Below the pieces are notes generated by a model. That model searched no databases. It had not been told where the DNA came from and worked only from the letters and a program-made list of their open reading frames with translations. A stretch of DNA of 64,000 bases, taken from contig CP154955.1 of NCBI GenBank assembly GCA_039621445.1, positions 52,853,384 to 52,917,383 on the forward strand. The letters run 5' to 3'. Numbering within the stretch: position 1 is the first letter of the stretch; every line of letters starts with the position of its first letter. Source of the stretch: Euglena gracilis. Taxonomy: Eukaryota; Euglenida; Euglenophyceae; Euglenales. A program made the translations under genes and the position numbers. Shown here piece by piece: positions 63,215 through 64,000 of the stretch.

Positions 63215-63360
63215 GTTGAGTTCCGCTTTTGACGCAGATGAAGGTTGGTGGAGATCGCGTGGGCCACCAGCCGTCCCTCCCCATCGGATTCGTAAATGTG
63301 GGGCGCGGCCACCCCGTATTGGGGATGCTGCTCCAAGGCATTCCAAAGCTCGCTCAGGCA
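63215..63360 (-). CDS. Host exon, N-terminal part of GT2-like glycosyltransferase
   Basis: Acceptor catcttcctcacag at 63361-63362. The frame reads CLSELWNALEQHPQYGVAAP, HIYESDGEGRLVAHAISTNL, resembling the LxxaLexhPevGvvgP..ypDG segment of family-2 glycosyltransferases. It lies upstream, on the same strand, of the C-terminal-like exon at 61285-60772. The donor is not clear. The frame closes with TGA near 63199. Confidence 0.45.
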
Positions 63361-63747
63361 CTGTGAGGAAGATGGGGTGATCCGTGACGGCCGTGGACCT
63401 GTATTGACTGAGTGACCCCTGGGGGGACTTGGTGACAAGGGTGGGCGCGTTTTCTCGAGGCAAAACCCACCCACACAATTCTTTCAAAAAACCCATCTCC
63501 CATCCCATCCCCCCCCCTGGGGACCACCCACTGAGCCTTACAAAAAACCCCTCAAATTGGCCAAAAACCTGAAAATTTTCCCGGACAACCCAGCCTTCGC
63601 CAAACCAACCCATCCATCAAGATTGTCAGCTTTTTGAAGTAAACGCTGTTTTCCAAAAAAACACGTGGCACGAAACGCCGAAGGGAAAACTTCTTGAGAA
63701 CCTGAAAAACGATGTTTTTGGGTGGCAACAAACCCCACCCGGGGTTT

Positions 63748-64000
63748 CTCAAGGACCCCCCCCCCCGGGGGTCCAGCCTCCGGCTGGGAAAAAAGGCTGC
63801 TGGCTGGAAACTGGAAACGAGCTGCTGGCTGCCCCCCCCTGGGGGATAGAGGGGGAGGGGGCTGTGCTGGGCTGGGTCGATGAAAAACAACATTTTCTGA
63901 AACATTTTTGCCTTCTCGACATGATGGATGGATGGATGGACAGACATGAGGCCATTGAGGCCAGCCTGCAGCCGGCTGGCCCGGCCCCTGGCTGGGCTGG
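63748..64000 (+). repeat. Dispersed repeat, copy of 55768-56110, running off the window
   Basis: Same order of blocks as at 55768. A GATG microsatellite (gatggatggatgga, 63921-63942) sits within it. Confidence 0.7.

Overview
The window is eukaryotic nuclear DNA, most likely from an alga or other protist. It contains LTR retrotransposons with gag, protease, reverse transcriptase, RNase H, integrase and chromodomain, plus tyrosine-recombinase retroelement fragments, hAT-like and foldback MITEs, and intron-split exons. Nothing bacterial or organellar was recognised apart from one AT-rich island of unknown origin. The species cannot be fixed from the sequence. Retrotransposons carrying cytosine DNA methyltransferases have been reported from charophyte algae and dinoflagellates, so those lineages are the first to compare.

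Layout. 1-7392: old repeats, a 1.55-kb LTR element (L1) and a broken tyrosine-recombinase (DIRS-like) retroelement. 7393-41414: a giant minus-strand Ty3/gypsy element (A) with 311-bp LTRs, an initiator-Met-type primer site, gag, protease, a Dam-like domain, RT, RNase H, integrase and an unusual long open frame (about 1,800 codons) downstream of integrase. A has been entered by three other LTR elements: L2 (8473-9811), L3 (12644-14306) and B (20007-34896). B sits inside A's RT and is itself odd. It is a minus-strand element with a coiled-coil ORF that holds, in opposite orientation, a complete but decayed gag-pol of the same family flanked by 1.35-1.48-kb inverted arms. 41459-41914: RNase H of another tyrosine-recombinase retroelement. 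43367-51588: element D, the best preserved gag-pol, minus strand. 51600-64000: non-retroelement DNA with probable exons of one or more minus-strand host genes (one part glycosyltransferase-like, one part multi-pass membrane), cut up by hAT-like MITEs, a foldback element, tandem arrays and long G/C runs.

Main result. B and D are different families, yet both encode two methyltransferase-type domains in a row between gag and protease: a Dam-like amino-methyltransferase relative (NPPY/NPPF motif), then a C5-cytosine methyltransferase with motifs I, IV and VI intact. Protease, RT, RNase H, integrase and chromodomain follow. A keeps only a degenerate Dam-like domain, and it lies after the protease. 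The same Dam-like domain is seen in the DIRS-like element at the left edge. The window therefore shows several states of one modular system in which retroelements carry their own DNA-modification enzymes.

Most coding frames are broken by single in-frame stops or by indels, often in homopolymers. Element ages can be read from the nesting and from how well the LTR pairs match.
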